Shown: positions 15,603-26,062 of the stretch, in pieces
How the letters are laid out: each line of letters opens with the position of its first letter
Position numbering within the stretch: position 1 is the stretch's first letter
Source of the DNA: Cellulomonas edaphi
Lineage (GTDB): Bacteria; Actinomycetota; Actinomycetes; Actinomycetales; Cellulomonadaceae
Assembly: GCF_030362815.1 (NCBI RefSeq)
Contig: NZ_JAUCGR010000003.1
Span: 389,663-453,662, forward strand
Length of the DNA stretch: 64,000 nt
Reading direction: 5' to 3'
Translations under genes and position numbers: made by a program
Notes under the pieces: model-generated
The model's input: the letters and a program-made list of their open reading frames with translations, nothing else
Database searches by the model: none
Told to the model about the DNA's origin: nothing

Positions 15603-16649
15603 ATGACCAGCACGCGCGGCCGGACGCCCAGCGCGTCCACCATCGAGGAGGTCGCGGCTCGGGCCGGCGTCTCCCGGTCGACCGTGTCGCGGGTGCTGAA
15701 CGGCGTCGCGACCGTCGATCCGAAGATGCGGCGCGCGGTCGACGAGGCCGTCCGGGCCACCGGCTATGTCCCCAACCTCGCCGCGCGATCGCTGGTCACC
15801 CGCCGCACCAACTCCGTCGCCCTCGTGATCGCCGAGCCCGCCTCGGGGTCGGCCGGAGCGGAGTTCCTGCAGCGGATCTTCTCCGACCCCTACTTCGGGC
15901 GCGTGACGGCGGGCGCCCAGCAGGTGCTGCGGGCCACGGGCGTGCACCTCGTCGTCCTGCCGGCGGACCGCGAGGCGCACGACTTCGTGCTCACCTACCT
16001 GCGCCAGGGCCACGTGGACGGCGTCCTGTTCCTGTCCGGCGGCGACGAGCACGGCCTGCCCCGAGCGCTGCACGAGATGCGCGTGCCCGTGGTGCTGTCC
16101 CATCAACCCACCGCCTCCCTGCCGGTGAGCTGGGTGGACGCCGACCAGGCCATCGGCGGTCGGCTGGCGGCCGAGCACCTGGGCGCGCTCGGCCGACGAC
16201 GCGCGGTGGTGCTCGCGGGCCCGCCCGGAGTGGCAGCGGCGCGCGACCGGCTCTCGGGCTTCCGGGCCGCGGCCGAGGAGCGCGGCATCGAGGTGGCGGT
16301 CGAGCACGGCGACTTCAGCGCGCGCTCCGGCACCGCCGGCGCGCGGCTGATCCTGGCCGAGCACCACGACGCCGACGCCGTGTTCGCCGCCAACGACCTC
16401 ATGGCGGAGGCCGTGGTGCGCGTGCTGCAGGACGCGGGGCGCCGGGTGCCCGACGACGTCGCCGTCATCGGGTTCGACGACAGCGCCCCCGCCCGCGAGG
16501 CCAGCCCCGCGCTGACCACGGTGCGGCAGCCGGTCGAAGACATGGCCGGCGAGATGGCTCGCCTCCTGCTGGACCGGATCGTCGCGCCCGACCAGCCTCC
16601 GCGGGGAGTGATGTTCACGCCGACGCTCGTCGTGCGCGAGACCGCCTGA
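15603..16649 (+). CDS. LacI-family transcriptional regulator
   Basis: A 348-residue repressor. The N-terminal helix-turn-helix reads TIEEVAARAGVSRSTVSRVL, followed by the hinge helix NLAARSLVT, and the rest is a periplasmic-binding-protein-like sugar sensor ending in VIGFDDSAPA and the C-terminal core LTTVRQPVEDMAGEMARLLL, all typical of full-length members. TATAAG at 15590-15595 sits 7 bases before ATG without a ribosome site, so a leaderless transcript is likely. It lies downstream of the laminarinase, whose promoter carries two LacI-style palindromes, so it probably represses that gene until a beta-glucan oligosaccharide binds. Confidence 0.9.
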   Translation: MTSTRGRTPSASTIEEVAARAGVSRSTVSRVLNGVATVDPKMRRAVDEAVRATGYVPNLAARSLVTRRTNSVALVIAEPASGSAGAEFLQRIFSDPYFGRVTAGAQQVLRATGVHLVVLPADREAHDFVLTYLRQGHVDGVLFLSGGDEHGLPRALHEMRVPVVLSHQPTASLPVSWVDADQAIGGRLAAEHLGALGRRRAVVLAGPPGVAAARDRLSGFRAAAEERGIEVAVEHGDFSARSGTAGARLILAEHHDADAVFAANDLMAEAVVRVLQDAGRRVPDDVAVIGFDDSAPAREASPALTTVRQPVEDMAGEMARLLLDRIVAPDQPPRGVMFTPTLVVRETA

Positions 16650-16664
16650 CGGGACAGGACGCGC

Positions 16665-16748
16665 GAGGAGGGCCCGACGACCTCGTCGTCGGGCCCTCCT
16701 CGATAGGACGCCCGTGCCCGGCTCGCACCAGCGCCGGGCACGGGCGTC
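16665..16748. terminator. Two back-to-back hairpins between convergent genes
   Basis: The first hairpin has perfect 16-base arms (16665-16680 with 16686-16701) and a CCTCG loop. The second has perfect 16-base arms (16707-16722 with 16733-16748) and a 10-base loop. They fill the gap between the LacI gene and the convergent beta-helix gene and should stop transcription from both sides. Confidence 0.88.
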
Positions 16749-16758
16749 GATCAGTGCG

Positions 16759-18789
16759 TCACCAGTTCGACGGCGGCGGCGGGGTGACCACCGGGGGCCG
16801 GTCGTTGCAGGTGATCGTGTTCGGCACGAACGGCGTGAACCAGTTGCGGCCCGCCTCCCACGGGTTGCCGTCGGTGCCGTCGTTGCTGCCGCCGTCCACC
16901 AGCGAGAACTCGGAGCCCGTCGCCGGGAAGCCGAACGAGCCGCAGTTGTTGACGCCCGCCCACCCGATGTTCCGCACGTCCACGTTGGTGAACGACGCGG
17001 AACCGAAGGCGCGGGCGCTGACCACCGAGGTGCCGGCCCCGTCGACCTGGACGTCCGCGAAGTGCACGTCGTCGATGCCGTACAGGTCCTTCACGCCCCA
17101 TTCCGAGACCATCATGATCGCGTTGTAGCCGTTGTCGAGGTAGTGGTCGCCGGTCACGTCGACGCCAGTGACCGGACCGTCGAGCGCGTACAACCAGATG
17201 GCACCGAGCCCGATCTTCCAGTTCAGGTCCAGCGTGCTGGCACGGACCGTGGTGTTGTCCGTGAACGTGGTGCGGCCCGAGAACGGCACGGCGCTGAAGC
17301 GGGCACCGGCGTGCAGGCCGCTGCCCTCCCGCACCGGGTCGGCGACGACGTTGCTGGCGACCGTGTTGTCGTGCCCGCCGTAGATCGCGATGTTGTTGGC
17401 GAGCGCGGGGTTGAGCACGGTGTTGTGCGAGAACACGTTGTGGTGGTCCGCGTCCTGCGCCGGGGTGGACACCCCGTGCGACCACATCGCCAGGCCGTCG
17501 TCGCCCGTGCCGCGGATGAAGTTGTTGGTCACGGTCGCGTTCGAGATGCCGCGACGCAGGTTCAGGCCGTCGGCGATCTGGTCCACGATGATGTTGTCCC
17601 TGACGGTCAGCCCGCTGAACGGCCCGTCGAACCACATCCCGACCTTGGTGTGCTGGATGAAGAGCCGCTCGACGGTGGAGCCGCCGCCCAGCGCGCCGCC
17701 GACCCCGTTGACCTGGTCGTCGTCGACGCGCTCGCGTGTGTCGCCGATGATGGCGAAGTCGGCGAGGTGGACGGCCGTGGAGCCGCCGTCCTCGACGTAC
17801 TTGCCGTAGACGCCCACCCCGGCGCCGACCAGCTTGGTGTACCAGCTGCCGGCCCCGACGAGCGTCACCTTGTCGACCACCAGGTGCCGCTCCACCTTGT
17901 AGGTGCCCGGCGGGACGTACACGGGCCGGCCCAGCTTCGAACCCGCAGCGATGGCCCTGTCGAGCGCCTCGGCCGAGCTCCTGCGGCCGGTCGGGTCCGC
18001 CCCGAACGCCCATGCGTTGAGCGCGTGCTTGGGTGGCGGCGTGGGGAGGCCCACCTGCTCGAAGTCGGCGACGTCGAGGGTGATCCACGCGAGCGTGCTG
18101 CGGGCCGGCACCGAGAAGCGGACCGTGTCGCCCTTCTTCAGCGGCACCACGAGCGGGATGCGCGTCTCGGCGTAGAAGTGGAATGGACGGAACGGCTTGT
18201 CGAAGACCGGGGCCGGCGTGGTCGCCGACGGCACGCAGCCGCACTCGGTGAGCCACCAGTCCTTGTTCGGATCGGCCTGCGGGTCGTTGGAGAACGGGTA
18301 GGTGCCGTACAGCCAGGAGTACTTCGAGGTGAGCGTCGCACTGGTGAGCTTGTGGCCGTTGACCGCCACGTCCACCTTCCCCGTGAGGCCGCCGCCGGCC
18401 GGCGCGTCGGGGATCGCGTACCGCAGCGTCACGGCGTTGGCAGGCCGCGTCAGCGTGTACTGGACGTACTCGCCGGCCGCGTCGAGCGTGACCGCCTTGC
18501 GCCCGGACGCCTCGCTGGCGAGCGTGTACGGCGTGCGGTCCGGGCCGACGAGCTCGCCCGTGTAGCTGGCGTTCTCGGCCTCCTGCTCGACGAACGGCAC
18601 GGTCGCGCCCCGGCCCGCAGTCAGCGAGGGCGAGAGCGCGGCGACCGTCTCGACGCCGGGCTTGGGCGCGCTGCTGCCGCCGGCGATGCCGGGCTGCGCG
18701 GCAGCGAGGGTCGCGACGATCGCGACGGCCGTCGCGGCGGCGACTCGTCGCGCGTGCCGTCGGCGGGGGTGATGAACGGGATGACTCAC
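16759..18789 (-). CDS. Secreted CBM plus right-handed beta-helix protein, GH87-like
   Basis: A 676-residue exported protein. A signal sequence (about 1-35) is followed by a beta-sandwich carbohydrate-binding region starting FVEQEAENASYTGE (CBM6/35-like Glu-rich opening) and including YSWLYGTYPFSND, then a long right-handed parallel beta-helix from about residue 245 with many NxxVxxN/TVTNNFI turns. The segment ADGLNLRRG...FIRGTGDDGLAMW places paired Asp residues as in GH87 alpha-1,3-glucanases/mycodextranases, which is the best family guess but is not proven. The C-terminus has two Cys and a Pro tail. GTG 18789 is chosen because GGAGG precedes it by 7 bases. An ATGCG-ACAC-CGCAT dyad lies at 18829-18842 upstream. 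Confidence 0.62.
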   Translation of the reverse strand: MSHPVHHPRRRHARRVAAATAVAIVATLAAAQPGIAGGSSAPKPGVETVAALSPSLTAGRGATVPFVEQEAENASYTGELVGPDRTPYTLASEASGRKAVTLDAAGEYVQYTLTRPANAVTLRYAIPDAPAGGGLTGKVDVAVNGHKLTSATLTSKYSWLYGTYPFSNDPQADPNKDWWLTECGCVPSATTPAPVFDKPFRPFHFYAETRIPLVVPLKKGDTVRFSVPARSTLAWITLDVADFEQVGLPTPPPKHALNAWAFGADPTGRRSSAEALDRAIAAGSKLGRPVYVPPGTYKVERHLVVDKVTLVGAGSWYTKLVGAGVGVYGKYVEDGGSTAVHLADFAIIGDTRERVDDDQVNGVGGALGGGSTVERLFIQHTKVGMWFDGPFSGLTVRDNIIVDQIADGLNLRRGISNATVTNNFIRGTGDDGLAMWSHGVSTPAQDADHHNVFSHNTVLNPALANNIAIYGGHDNTVASNVVADPVREGSGLHAGARFSAVPFSGRTTFTDNTTVRASTLDLNWKIGLGAIWLYALDGPVTGVDVTGDHYLDNGYNAIMMVSEWGVKDLYGIDDVHFADVQVDGAGTSVVSARAFGSASFTNVDVRNIGWAGVNNCGSFGFPATGSEFSLVDGGSNDGTDGNPWEAGRNWFTPFVPNTITCNDRPPVVTPPPPSNW

Positions 18790-18975
18790 GGAGACGCCTC
18801 CTTGCGCACCGGGCGGTGCCCCAGGGGGATGCGACACCGCATGACGGGACACACCGTACGGAATGGACAAACACACAGACAAGACTCAAAGAGCATCTGC
18901 AAGAACTTACTCAGCAGACGCAACTTCCCACCATCGGCAAGCGCAATGGAGCGTCCAGCCCGTGACGTGGAGGGG

Positions 18976-20304
18976 TCAGCCGAGCACCCAGACGGTGCCG
19001 TCCGTGCCGCTGGCCACCAGCCGGCGGCCCTCCTGACGAAGACCGAGCAGCCCGCCCGGCAGCGTGACCTCGAGCACCCCTCCCCCGCCCACGGCCGGCA
19101 CACCCACGAGCCGCGGCGGGTCGGAGGGCGCCCCGCGCAGGATGGTGAGGAAGGACAGGCCGTCGGTCACGGGCGCCATCGGCAGCGCGTCGCGACGGAG
19201 CGCCGCGCGGTGCTGCACCGTGCCGCTGCGGGCGTCGATCGCCACCACCATGTCCTGCGACGACGAGCCGACGACCTTCCCGCCCCGCACCAGGTACGTG
19301 CCGGACAGCGGGACCGGGTAGCGCCAGAGCCGCTCCCCCGTCCGGGCGTCGAAGCCCTGGGTGCTGCGGTCGGCCGTCACGACGACACCCGCTGCTGAGC
19401 CGTCGTCGACGCGCGGGACCATGACGCTGCCGGCCACGGCCACGGGCGGCTTCCCCGCTCGCAGGAGCCTCGACGTGCCGGTGCCCGCGTCGTCGAGCGT
19501 GACCACCACCAACGCGTCGCCCAGCACCTCGGCTCCCGCCGAACCTTGCTCCTCGAGCACGTCGCCCGCGCGCGTCAGGACGGTGACCTGCTCGCCCCAG
19601 GAGCTCAACGCCACCAGCCCCCCGCCCACCACGAGCTGCGGCTCGACGCCGCACGCCACTCGCGAGGTCCACCGCACCCGGGTATCGACCACCGCGGAGA
19701 CGTCGCACGACGACTCCCCGCGAGCCAGCGCGACGTAGGTGGTGTGCGCGTCGACCCGGGCGAAGGTGTCGGCCGGCGGGAGCGCCGTCGTCCCGAGGAC
19801 CGCCCCGTCCCGCGCATCGATCTCCAGCAGCGATCCGCCGTCGGAGCCGGGCGCCTCCACCATGCAGTAGAGACGTGCCGAGCCGGTATCGCCGGCAGCA
19901 CAGCGGGGGGCGCGCGCCTCGTCCGCGTCGAGGACCGTCCGCCAGCGCACGCCGCCGCCGCCCGCGCCCAGGGCGACCGCGGCGTAGCCCTCGCCCTCCT
20001 GTCGCAGGCCGACGAACGCGCCGGCCACCTCGAAGCCCGCGCTCACCACGTCGACGTCGCCGGGCGCGACGGTCCAGCGTGCCGTGACGGTGTCGCCGAC
20101 CGGCGCCAGCGTGCCCGGCAGCGAGGCGATGCGAGCGTCCTGGGCTCGCGCGCGGGCATCGAGGCCCGCCTGTGCGCCCACGGCGAGCAGCGCGAGGACC
20201 ACCGGGACGGGCCACCACCGCCGCCAGCGGGACGGCGGCAGCGGCGCATCGGGGCGCTCGTCGTCCTCGACGAGCTCCACCGGCCGCACCGCATCACGGT
20301 CCAT
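18976..20304 (-). CDS. Membrane-anchored PQQ-like beta-propeller protein
   Basis: A 442-residue protein. A charged cytoplasmic N-terminus (about 1-28) and one membrane helix (about 30-48) are followed by a large exported domain of repeated beta-blades with motifs such as SLLEIDARDGAVLG, GFDARTGERLWRYP and VVAIDARSGTVQHRA, the pattern of PQQ-type (BamB-like) propellers. No enzyme motif is present, so it is more likely a binding scaffold than a quinoprotein dehydrogenase. TAGCGT lies exactly 6 bases before the ATG, suggesting leaderless expression. Neighbours are secreted hydrolases on the same strand, but nothing ties it to a pathway. Confidence 0.75.
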   Translation of the reverse strand: MDRDAVRPVELVEDDERPDAPLPPSRWRRWWPVPVVLALLAVGAQAGLDARARAQDARIASLPGTLAPVGDTVTARWTVAPGDVDVVSAGFEVAGAFVGLRQEGEGYAAVALGAGGGGVRWRTVLDADEARAPRCAAGDTGSARLYCMVEAPGSDGGSLLEIDARDGAVLGTTALPPADTFARVDAHTTYVALARGESSCDVSAVVDTRVRWTSRVACGVEPQLVVGGGLVALSSWGEQVTVLTRAGDVLEEQGSAGAEVLGDALVVVTLDDAGTGTSRLLRAGKPPVAVAGSVMVPRVDDGSAAGVVVTADRSTQGFDARTGERLWRYPVPLSGTYLVRGGKVVGSSSQDMVVAIDARSGTVQHRAALRRDALPMAPVTDGLSFLTILRGAPSDPPRLVGVPAVGGGGVLEVTLPGGLLGLRQEGRRLVASGTDGTVWVLG

Positions 20305-20363
20305 CCGGCGACGCTACCGCCCGCTCCTACCGCAGGGCGGGCCGGGGCGTGCCGGCTGCCGAC

Positions 20364-20401
20364 GGGCAAGGGCCGACCGCACGCGCGGCCGGCCCCTGCC
20401 C
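20364..20401 (-). terminator. Hairpin downstream of chitinase gene
   Basis: Sixteen-base arms (20364-20379 and 20386-20401) enclose a 6-base loop, 8 bases past the chitinase stop. The two non-complementary positions become G-U pairs only in minus-strand RNA, so the structure is stronger in the chitinase transcript than in the opposite direction. Confidence 0.75.
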
Positions 20402-20408
20402 GCGCAGG

Positions 20409-22091
<1,683 letters not shown>

Positions 22092-22127
22092 CATGCCTCC
22101 GTGGTGACCATTTGGAAGGGGTGTTTT

Positions 22128-22188
22128 GTAAGGATTACTCACTAATCCTTACTCTGCGACCCTAGTCAGACCGGGTGAAATCGGTCAA
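22128..22188 (-). promoter_or_regulatory. Chitinase promoter with perfect 10-bp dyad operator
   Basis: On the minus strand TTGACC (22188-22183) and TAGGGT (22164-22159) are spaced by 18 bases, a good sigma-70-type promoter. Beginning about 6 bases after the -10 is a perfect inverted repeat, GTAAGGATTA-N5-TAATCCTTAC (22128-22152), covering the expected transcription start. A repressor bound there would block elongation. The TAAGGA...TCCTTA shape recalls ROK/NagC-type sites, but no regulator gene is adjacent. Confidence 0.78.
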
Positions 22189-22349
22189 CGGTCCGGGTGA
22201 AATCCAGACGAGTCGGACGCGGTCAGCACTCTGGGCGCCGATGCCCCGGGCAACGCCCTGACCTGCGCCGACGTAGCACGCCACGTCGCGCGACCCTGTC
22301 GCGAAACTCGTCGAGCCCCGGGGCCGGCCGGACGGCCCCCGCGACGCCG

Positions 22350-22970
22350 TCAACCGGCGCGGCGCAGCACCAGCACGTTGTCGAGCAGCTCGACGACGTC
22401 GCCCTCCGGCATGACCAGCTCGCGGACCGCGGTGTCGGTCCGCAACGGCGTCCAGCATGCTCCCAGACCGATCGAGGCGAGCGTCTCGTCCGGCGTCGGG
22501 AACTCGTGCACGTGCGCGAGTCCCGACGAGGGCGGCACGGACCCGTGGTCGATCACGACGAGCGTCCCGCCGGGCCGCACCCGGTCGGACACGCGCCGCA
22601 CGATGGCGTCACGGTCGATGTCCAGCGGCGTCTGGAAGTAGGTGGCCGTGACCAGGTCGAACTCCCCACGCGGGAGCGTCTGGGTGACGTCGTGCCGCTC
22701 CGTCGTCACGGCGAGCCCGTGCGCGGCGTCGGCGACCCGCCCGAGCGCGATCGCCGAGACGTCGACGGCGGTCACCCGCCACCCACCGCGCGCCAGCCAC
22801 AGGGCATCGCCGCCGTGCCCGCACCCGAGGTCGAGCGCCGCGCCCGGTGCCAGGTCGAGCCCGGAGAGCACCGCGACCAAGGTCGCGTTGGGCTGCGTCC
22901 CCCACGCCGGGTCGCGATCGCGGTAGCGCTCCTCCCAGTACTGCGCGCTCGCCGTCATGTCGCCCGTCAT
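22350..22970 (-). CDS. Class I SAM-dependent methyltransferase
   Basis: A 206-residue methyltransferase. Motif I is ALDLGCGHGGDALWLA, motif II VTAVDVSAIAL, and the later FDLVTATYFQTP and VRPGGTLVVIDHG are motifs IV and V. The YWEERYRDRDPAWGTQPN opening is common in the tellurite-resistance TehB/thiopurine-like group. ATG 22970 overlaps the stop of the upstream reductase gene (ATGA), so the two are co-translated. Downstream is about 200 bases without a gene before the chitinase promoter. The small-molecule substrate is not predictable. Confidence 0.85.
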   Translation of the reverse strand: MTGDMTASAQYWEERYRDRDPAWGTQPNATLVAVLSGLDLAPGAALDLGCGHGGDALWLARGGWRVTAVDVSAIALGRVADAAHGLAVTTERHDVTQTLPRGEFDLVTATYFQTPLDIDRDAIVRRVSDRVRPGGTLVVIDHGSVPPSSGLAHVHEFPTPDETLASIGLGACWTPLRTDTAVRELVMPEGDVVELLDNVLVLRRAG

Positions 22971-23896
22971 GCCGTCGCCGCCAGAGCCACCCGTACGTCC
23001 TCCAGCACCAGGTCGTAGTTGATCGCGCCGCCCGCACCGGCGCCGGCACCCATGGCGACGGGGACGTTGGCACGGGGGGCCACCACGTTGCCCGCGGCCC
23101 ACATGCCAGGCACCGCGGTCAGGCCCTGCTCGTCGACCGCGACGAACGCGCCGTGCGCGGACTCGGTGCGCTGCGCGCCGAGCTGTCGCAGCACCTCGTC
23201 GTTCGGCACGGGGCGCGGCATGGCGAACACGACGTCGAGGTCCACCACGGTGCCGTCCGCCAGCTCGGCGCCGACCAGCCGCCCGTCAGCCGTCAGGACC
23301 CGCACGACCGGGGCGTCGACGACCTGGATCCCGCGCGCCTCGAGGCCCGCGCGCTCGTCAACGTCCGCGGCGTCGGTGCCGTGGGTCAGCAGCACCACTG
23401 ACGAGCTCCACTGGCGGATCAGCTGGGCACGCGCGGCACTCCCGGGTCCGGCAGCGAGGACGCCGATGCGTCGGTCGCGCACCTCGTAGCCGTCGCAGTA
23501 CGGGCAGGAGACGACACCGCGGCCCCACTGCTCCGCGAGCCCGGGGATATCCGGCAGCTCGTCGCGCAGGCCGGTCGCCACCAGCACGCGTCTGCCGACG
23601 ACGCGCCCTGCACTGGTGTCGACCACGAAGCCCTCGTCGGTCCGCCTCGCCCCGCGAACGTCCGCCCGCACGACGACCCCTCCGTACGACTCGATCTCCG
23701 CGCGCCCCTTGGCGAGCAGCTCGGTGGGCGGCAGCCCGTCGTGCCCGAGCACCGCGTGCATGTGCGGCGCGAACCGGTTGCGCGGAGCCGCACCGTCCAG
23801 CACCACCACGCGCCGGCGCGCCCGCACCAGCATCAGCGCCGCGCTCAGACCCGCGCTGCCGCCTCCGACCACCACCACGTCCCACGACTCGTCCAT
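22967..23896 (-). CDS. Thioredoxin-reductase-like FAD/NAD(P)H oxidoreductase
   Basis: A 309-residue two-dinucleotide-fold flavoprotein. FAD motif VVVVGGGSAGLSAAL at the N-terminus, redox motif SCPYCDGYE at about 131-137 (CxxC intact), a central NADPH domain whose glycine motif is altered (GVLAAGPGSAAR), and a C-terminal FAD motif GMWAAGNV. It has the size and order of thioredoxin reductase but no neighbouring thioredoxin, so it may serve another disulfide partner. It is divergent from an XRE-cupin regulator and overlaps the methyltransferase gene, an arrangement that suggests common control from the 67-base gap. Confidence 0.85.
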   Translation of the reverse strand: MDESWDVVVVGGGSAGLSAALMLVRARRRVVVLDGAAPRNRFAPHMHAVLGHDGLPPTELLAKGRAEIESYGGVVVRADVRGARRTDEGFVVDTSAGRVVGRRVLVATGLRDELPDIPGLAEQWGRGVVSCPYCDGYEVRDRRIGVLAAGPGSAARAQLIRQWSSSVVLLTHGTDAADVDERAGLEARGIQVVDAPVVRVLTADGRLVGAELADGTVVDLDVVFAMPRPVPNDEVLRQLGAQRTESAHGAFVAVDEQGLTAVPGMWAAGNVVAPRANVPVAMGAGAGAGGAINYDLVLEDVRVALAATA

Positions 23897-23963
23897 GCCG
23901 TCACTGTGTCCGTCAGCGGGTCATTCGTGCAATCGTTGTTGCCGAAACAGCAAAGGAGTGCCC

Positions 23964-24533
23964 GTGACCGACATCGACGACGTCCTCGACGCGGTGGGCC
24001 CGCGGCTGCGCGACCTGCGCACACGACGCGGGCGCACGCTCGCCGACGTCTCCGAGGAGACCGGCATCTCGGTGAGCACGTTGTCGCGCCTGGAGTCCGG
24101 CCTGCGCCGCCCGACCCTGGACCTACTCCTCGCGCTGGCCCAGGCCTACCGCGTGCCCCTGGACGATCTCGTCGGGGCACCGGCCTCGGGCGACCCGCGC
24201 GTCCACCCGCGCCCCATCAAGCGCGGTGACCGCATCATGATCCCGCTCACCCGGCACTCCGACGGGGTCGACGCGTTCAAGCTCATCCTCCCGGGGCGCT
24301 CGTCGGCCGAGCCACTGCCCCTCAAGACCCACGCGGGCTACGAGTGGCTGTACGTCCTGGCCGGCACCCTGAGCCTGGCGCTGGGCGACACGGTCACCAC
24401 GCTGACGGCAGGCGAGGCGGCGGAGTTCGACACCCGCACGCCGCACGCGATGTCCAGCGGCGACACCCACCCGGTCGAGCTGCTCGGCCTGTTCAGCCCG
24501 CAGGGCGAGCAGATCCACCTCCGGGACGAGTGA
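23964..24533 (+). CDS. XRE-family regulator with C-terminal cupin
   Basis: A 189-residue transcription factor. Residues about 10-70 form an XRE helix-turn-helix (LADVSEETGISVSTLSRLES), and about 110-185 a single cupin barrel with AGYEWLYVLAGTLSLALG and FDTRTPHAM; the usual cupin His ligands are partly replaced. GTG 23964 follows AAAGGAG by 5 bases. Overlapping GCAA/TTGC half-sites in the intergenic gap (about 23933-23955) could be its operator. It is divergent from the thioredoxin-reductase-like gene and overlaps the GNAT start by 1 base, so it probably controls both directions in response to a small ligand. Confidence 0.86.
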   Translation: MTDIDDVLDAVGPRLRDLRTRRGRTLADVSEETGISVSTLSRLESGLRRPTLDLLLALAQAYRVPLDDLVGAPASGDPRVHPRPIKRGDRIMIPLTRHSDGVDAFKLILPGRSSAEPLPLKTHAGYEWLYVLAGTLSLALGDTVTTLTAGEAAEFDTRTPHAMSSGDTHPVELLGLFSPQGEQIHLRDE

Positions 24534-25078
24534 TGACGCCTCCACCGCTCCGCCCTGCCGCTCCGACGCTCGCCGCGCCGGACGACGTCGACGCGATCCA
24601 CGCCTTGCGCCGCTCGCTCGAGGACTGGATGGCCGAGCGCGGGACGGTCCAGTGGCCGCAGGGCTCGCTCCCGCGCGAGCGCATCGCCGTGCAGGTCGAG
24701 GCGGGCGAGTGGCACGTGGTCAGGGACACCGCCGGGATCGCCGCGACGGCCCGGCTGCTGTGGTCCGACCCCGACTTCTGGGGTGCCGACCCGACGCCCG
24801 CGGTCTACGTCCACGGACTGATGGTCGCGCGTCGACGGGCAGGTGACCGGCTCGGAGCCGCGCTGCTGGACTGGGCAGCCGAGCAGGGCCGGGCGGCCGG
24901 CGTCCCGCTCTTCCGGCTGGACTGCCGGACGACGAATCCCGCGCTGCGGGCCTACTACGAGGCGTACGGGTTCACCGCGGTGGGACGGCGCGACTTCCCG
25001 GACTTCTCCTGCACCCTCCTCGAGCTCAGGTTGGGAGCCGAGCGCGTGTCGGAGGGTGTTCGTAGCCTGGGCGCATGA
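24533..25078 (+). CDS. GNAT-family N-acetyltransferase
   Basis: A 181-residue acetyltransferase. After a Pro-rich start come the family elements: DDVDAIHALRRSLEDWM, VYVHGLMVARRRAGDRLGAALLDW (acetyl-CoA pyrophosphate loop, here RRRAGDRLG) and NPALRAYYEAYGFTAVG, the closing GNAT motif B. ATG at 24533 shares one base with the stop of the XRE-cupin gene (TGATG), so it is translationally coupled. Its stop overlaps the next gene's start. The acceptor substrate is unknown. Confidence 0.85.
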   Translation: MTPPPLRPAAPTLAAPDDVDAIHALRRSLEDWMAERGTVQWPQGSLPRERIAVQVEAGEWHVVRDTAGIAATARLLWSDPDFWGADPTPAVYVHGLMVARRRAGDRLGAALLDWAAEQGRAAGVPLFRLDCRTTNPALRAYYEAYGFTAVGRRDFPDFSCTLLELRLGAERVSEGVRSLGA

Positions 25079-25920
25079 CGCAGCAGCGGACGTACCCGGC
25101 AGGCGTGACGTCGTGGGTCGACATCGAGCAGCGAGACGTCGAGGCCGCCAAGGCGTTCTACGGCGCGGTCCTCGGGTGGACCTTCCACGACGCGACGCCG
25201 CCGGGCCTGCCCACGCGGTACGTGATCGCCCAGGTGGACGGTCGCGATGCGGCCGGGATCGGCGGCCCGGCGGGTCCAGCGGGTGACGATCCCGGCGACC
25301 CGACGTGGCACACCTACGTCGCCGTGGACGACATCGCGACAGCGCTGCAGACGGCCGACGCCGCGGGTCTGAGCGTGGCCGTCGGCCCCACCGTCGCGGG
25401 CGAGGGCGGGACGTGGGCGCAGGTCGTCGATCCCGAGGGCGCGACGCTGCGGCTGTGGCAGCCGAAGCGACGGCTCGGCGCACAGATCGTGAACGAGCCC
25501 GGCACGTGGAACTTCAGCGACCTCCGCACGGGCGACGTCGCCGCGGCCAGGGCGATCTACGAGCGCGCGTTCGGCTGGGCGATCGACGACGTCGGGTACG
25601 GAACGCTGATCCGGGTCCCCGGCTACGGCGATCACCTCGCCGCCACGGTCGACCCCGGCATCCACGAGCGCCAGGCGGGCGTGCCGGTTCCCCCCGGGTT
25701 CGCCGACGCGATCGGCTGGGTCGCGCCGCTGGGCGAGGGTGAGACTGCTCACTGGCACGTCTCGTTCGCGGTCGCGGACCGCGCCGAGACCGCGCGGCTC
25801 GCGGCGAGCAACGGCGGTGAGGTGATCGAGGTGAAGGACACGGGCTGGACGCGCGAGGCCCTTGTCCGTGACCCGCAGGGCGCAATCTTCACGGCGTCGC
25901 AGTTCGCACCGCCGCGCTGA
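25075..25920 (+). CDS. Two-domain VOC (glyoxalase-fold) protein
   Basis: A 281-residue protein made of two vicinal-oxygen-chelate domains (about 8-132 and 143-277). Each opens with the W-D/N-(I/L)-T-GDV-A-FY pattern (VTSWVDIEQRDVEAAKAFY and TWNFSDLRTGDVAAARAIY). The second ends VRDPQGAIFTASQF, the first VVDPEGATLRLWQ. Family members include hydroxylases and antibiotic-resistance proteins; metal ligands are not complete enough to name a reaction. ATG overlaps the GNAT stop (ATGA), yet TAGCCT ends 6 bases before it, so it also seems to have its own leaderless promoter. Confidence 0.8.
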   Translation: MTQQRTYPAGVTSWVDIEQRDVEAAKAFYGAVLGWTFHDATPPGLPTRYVIAQVDGRDAAGIGGPAGPAGDDPGDPTWHTYVAVDDIATALQTADAAGLSVAVGPTVAGEGGTWAQVVDPEGATLRLWQPKRRLGAQIVNEPGTWNFSDLRTGDVAAARAIYERAFGWAIDDVGYGTLIRVPGYGDHLAATVDPGIHERQAGVPVPPGFADAIGWVAPLGEGETAHWHVSFAVADRAETARLAASNGGEVIEVKDTGWTREALVRDPQGAIFTASQFAPPR

Positions 25921-26062
25921 CAGGGTGCGCCGGCGCCGGCGCCGTGCGGCTGCGGTGCCCCTGCCATGCCGCTGCGGTGCCGGTCCGTGCCGCCCCGGTG
26001 CCCTCCCGTGCCGCTGGAGTGGCGCTGCGTGCCACCCCTGTGCCGCTTGGCATCATGAGGGC

